Source of the DNA: Rhodopseudomonas palustris
GTDB taxonomy: Bacteria; Pseudomonadota; Alphaproteobacteria; Rhizobiales; Xanthobacteraceae
NCBI RefSeq assembly: GCF_013415845.1
Contig: NZ_CP058907.1
Span: 4,774,001-4,838,000, forward strand
Length of the DNA: 64,000 bases
Direction of reading: 5' to 3'
Positions within the stretch are counted from its first letter, which is position 1. Each line of letters starts with the position of its first letter. Below the pieces are notes generated by a model that saw nothing but the letters and a program-made list of their open reading frames with translations, did not search any database and was not told where the DNA came from. A program made the position numbers and the translations under genes. Positions 62,721-64,000 of this stretch are shown here, one piece after another.

Positions 62721-64000
62721 TCAGTAACCGAGCGCGCAACCATCCTTGCGCGGGTCGGAGCCGCCGGTCAGCGTGCCCTTGTCCCAATCGATCCAAATTC
62801 CCTGCCCGCCGCCGTGGGGCGTGCCGATCGGCACGACCTTGTGACCGAGCGCCTTGAGCCCCTCGACGGTTGCCGCCGGCACACCATCCTCGAGCTGATA
62901 GACGTCCTCGTAGTGCAGGCCGCGCGGCAGATCGATCGCTTCCTGCATATCGAGCCCGTAGTCGAGCACGTTGGTCAGCACGTGAACCTGACCGACCGGC
63001 TGATATTGACCGCCCATCACGCCCCACGACATCCGGGCCCGGCCGTTCTCGGTCGCAAGAGCCGGAATGATGGTGTGCAGCGGGCGCTTCTTCGGCGCGA
63101 TGCAGTTCGGGTGGCCGGGCTGAATCCGGAAGCCGGCGCCGCGGTTCTGCAGCAGCACGCCGGTCTTATTCGACACGATCGCAGAGCCGAAGGAATGCGC
63201 GATCGAATTGATGAACGAGCAGACATTACGCTCCTCGTCGACCACGGTAATGTACACGGTCGACGGATTCATCGGCGGCGACACCACCGGCAGATCGAGC
63301 AGCTTGTCGAGCGCGATCTGGCTGTAATGCTCCTCGGCAAATTCCTTCGCCAGAATACGCAGCACGTCGACATCGACATGCTGCGGGTCGCCGATGTGCT
63401 GCTCGCGGATCATGTAGGCGATGCGGGTCGCCTCGGCTTCCAGATGGAAGCGCTCGACGCTGAGCGGGCCGAACTTGGTGAGATCGAACCGGCTGAGAAT
63501 GTTCAGCATCACCAGCATGGTGATGCCCGGGCCGTTCGGCGGGCACTGCCAGACGTCCAGGCCCTTGTAGATCGTGCCGATCGGCGAAGTCGTTTCGGTG
63601 CGGTGCTCGGCGAAGTCTTCCAGCGTGTGCAGACCGCCGAGGCCGCGCAGCGTCTCGACCATGTCTTCGGCGACCGCGCCCTTGTAGAAGCCGTCCGGCC
63701 CCTTGTCGGCGATCAGCTTCAGCGTGTTGGCGAGTTCCGGCTGAGTAATGACATCGCCGGTCTTGGCGGCTTCGCCGTGCGGCAGCAGATAGCGCTCGGT
63801 GTTGGCGCCCTTCTTCAGCTTGTTGAAGCCGTTGGCCCAGTCGAACGCGATGCGCGGTGCCACCACGTAGCCTTCCGCCGCCGCCCTGATCGCCGGCTGC
63901 AGCACCTTGTCGAGACCGAACCGGCCGTGATCACGCAGGATCGTCGCCCAGGCGTCGATCGCACCGGGGACCGTCACCGAATGCGGGCTGGTCAGCGGGA
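62721..64000 (-). CDS. Gamma-glutamyltransferase family protein, C-terminal part (cut by window edge)
   Basis: At least 425 codons are visible, and the frame continues past 64000, so the N-terminus and any signal peptide are missing. The fragment opens near SPHSVTVPGAIDAW. The Ntn-hydrolase cleavage and nucleophile site is at NPSTVYITVVDEERNVCS, with Thr as nucleophile; standard GGTs read TTHFSVVD, so this may be a GGT-like acylase. IQPGHPNC and RMSWGVMGGQYQPVGQ, near the C-terminus, support the family. Its substrate, glutathione or another gamma-glutamyl or acyl compound, is open. Confidence 0.88.
   Translation of the reverse strand, partial: PLTSPHSVTVPGAIDAWATILRDHGRFGLDKVLQPAIRAAAEGYVVAPRIAFDWANGFNKLKKGANTERYLLPHGEAAKTGDVITQPELANTLKLIADKGPDGFYKGAVAEDMVETLRGLGGLHTLEDFAEHRTETTSPIGTIYKGLDVWQCPPNGPGITMLVMLNILSRFDLTKFGPLSVERFHLEAEATRIAYMIREQHIGDPQHVDVDVLRILAKEFAEEHYSQIALDKLLDLPVVSPPMNPSTVYITVVDEERNVCSFINSIAHSFGSAIVSNKTGVLLQNRGAGFRIQPGHPNCIAPKKRPLHTIIPALATENGRARMSWGVMGGQYQPVGQVHVLTNVLDYGLDMQEAIDLPRGLHYEDVYQLEDGVPAATVEGLKALGHKVVPIGTPHGGGQGIWIDWDKGTLTGGSDPRKDGCALGY

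Overview
The window is GC-rich DNA from an alphaproteobacterium. Gene content and order, together with the many intergenic palindromic repeats, fit the Bradyrhizobium/Rhodopseudomonas group, most likely Rhodopseudomonas palustris or a close relative. The species call is an inference. Coding density is high. I see no rRNA, tRNA, CRISPR array, transposase or integrase. Genes are cut by both window edges: a sensor kinase at the left and a gamma-glutamyltransferase at the right.

Layout. Positions 1-3466 hold a MarR/response-regulator/kinase set resembling petP-petR, divergent from ilvE. Positions 3753-16910 are a long minus-strand housekeeping block: mutL, arfB, a pair of M16 peptidases (one active, one lacking the zinc motif), a secreted protein of unknown function, lspA, ileS, a sugar acetyltransferase, ribF, an RNase T2 and a small secreted protein. 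Positions 17077-23889 are envelope and metal genes: a DUF3617 protein, then two tandem modules each made of a small DUF2946 membrane protein and a TonB-dependent receptor. A good Zur-box match precedes the first module, and its receptor is ZnuD-like, so zinc uptake is the best guess. Positions 23912-28959 hold single genes: a GNAT, an MscS channel, a Nudix hydrolase, a metallophosphoesterase, a membrane protein and DUF4170.

Positions 28984-35249 run from metabolic to accessory DNA. Isocitrate lyase (aceA) is divergent from its probable ScfR-type regulator. Directly after scfR lies a two-gene cassette (an XRE plus ImmA/IrrE-type metallopeptidase and a 243-aa protein I do not recognise). It is bracketed by a second, slightly diverged copy of the scfR 3' end, and a RelB/YafQ-type toxin-antitoxin pair follows. 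This is the clearest acquired segment and the best candidate for an undescribed system.

Positions 35377-42057 hold a lytic transglycosylase and a complete branched-chain-type (Liv) ABC importer. Positions 42429-44081 hold a small membrane protein and a NemA-type ene-reductase. Positions 44336-52961 are a glycerol operon in the order glpR-glpD-glpS-glpT-glpP-glpQ-DUF2160-glpV, ending in a strong terminator. Its two ATPases carry complementary defects, so the importer should have one consensus and one degenerate ATP site. Positions 53149-58681 hold a flavin reductase-like protein and a TetR-controlled RND efflux operon with a perfect 14-bp-arm palindrome upstream. Positions 58801-64000 hold a VOC-family protein, a large hybrid sensor kinase, a CsbD stress protein with an EcfG-like promoter, and the gamma-glutamyltransferase fragment.
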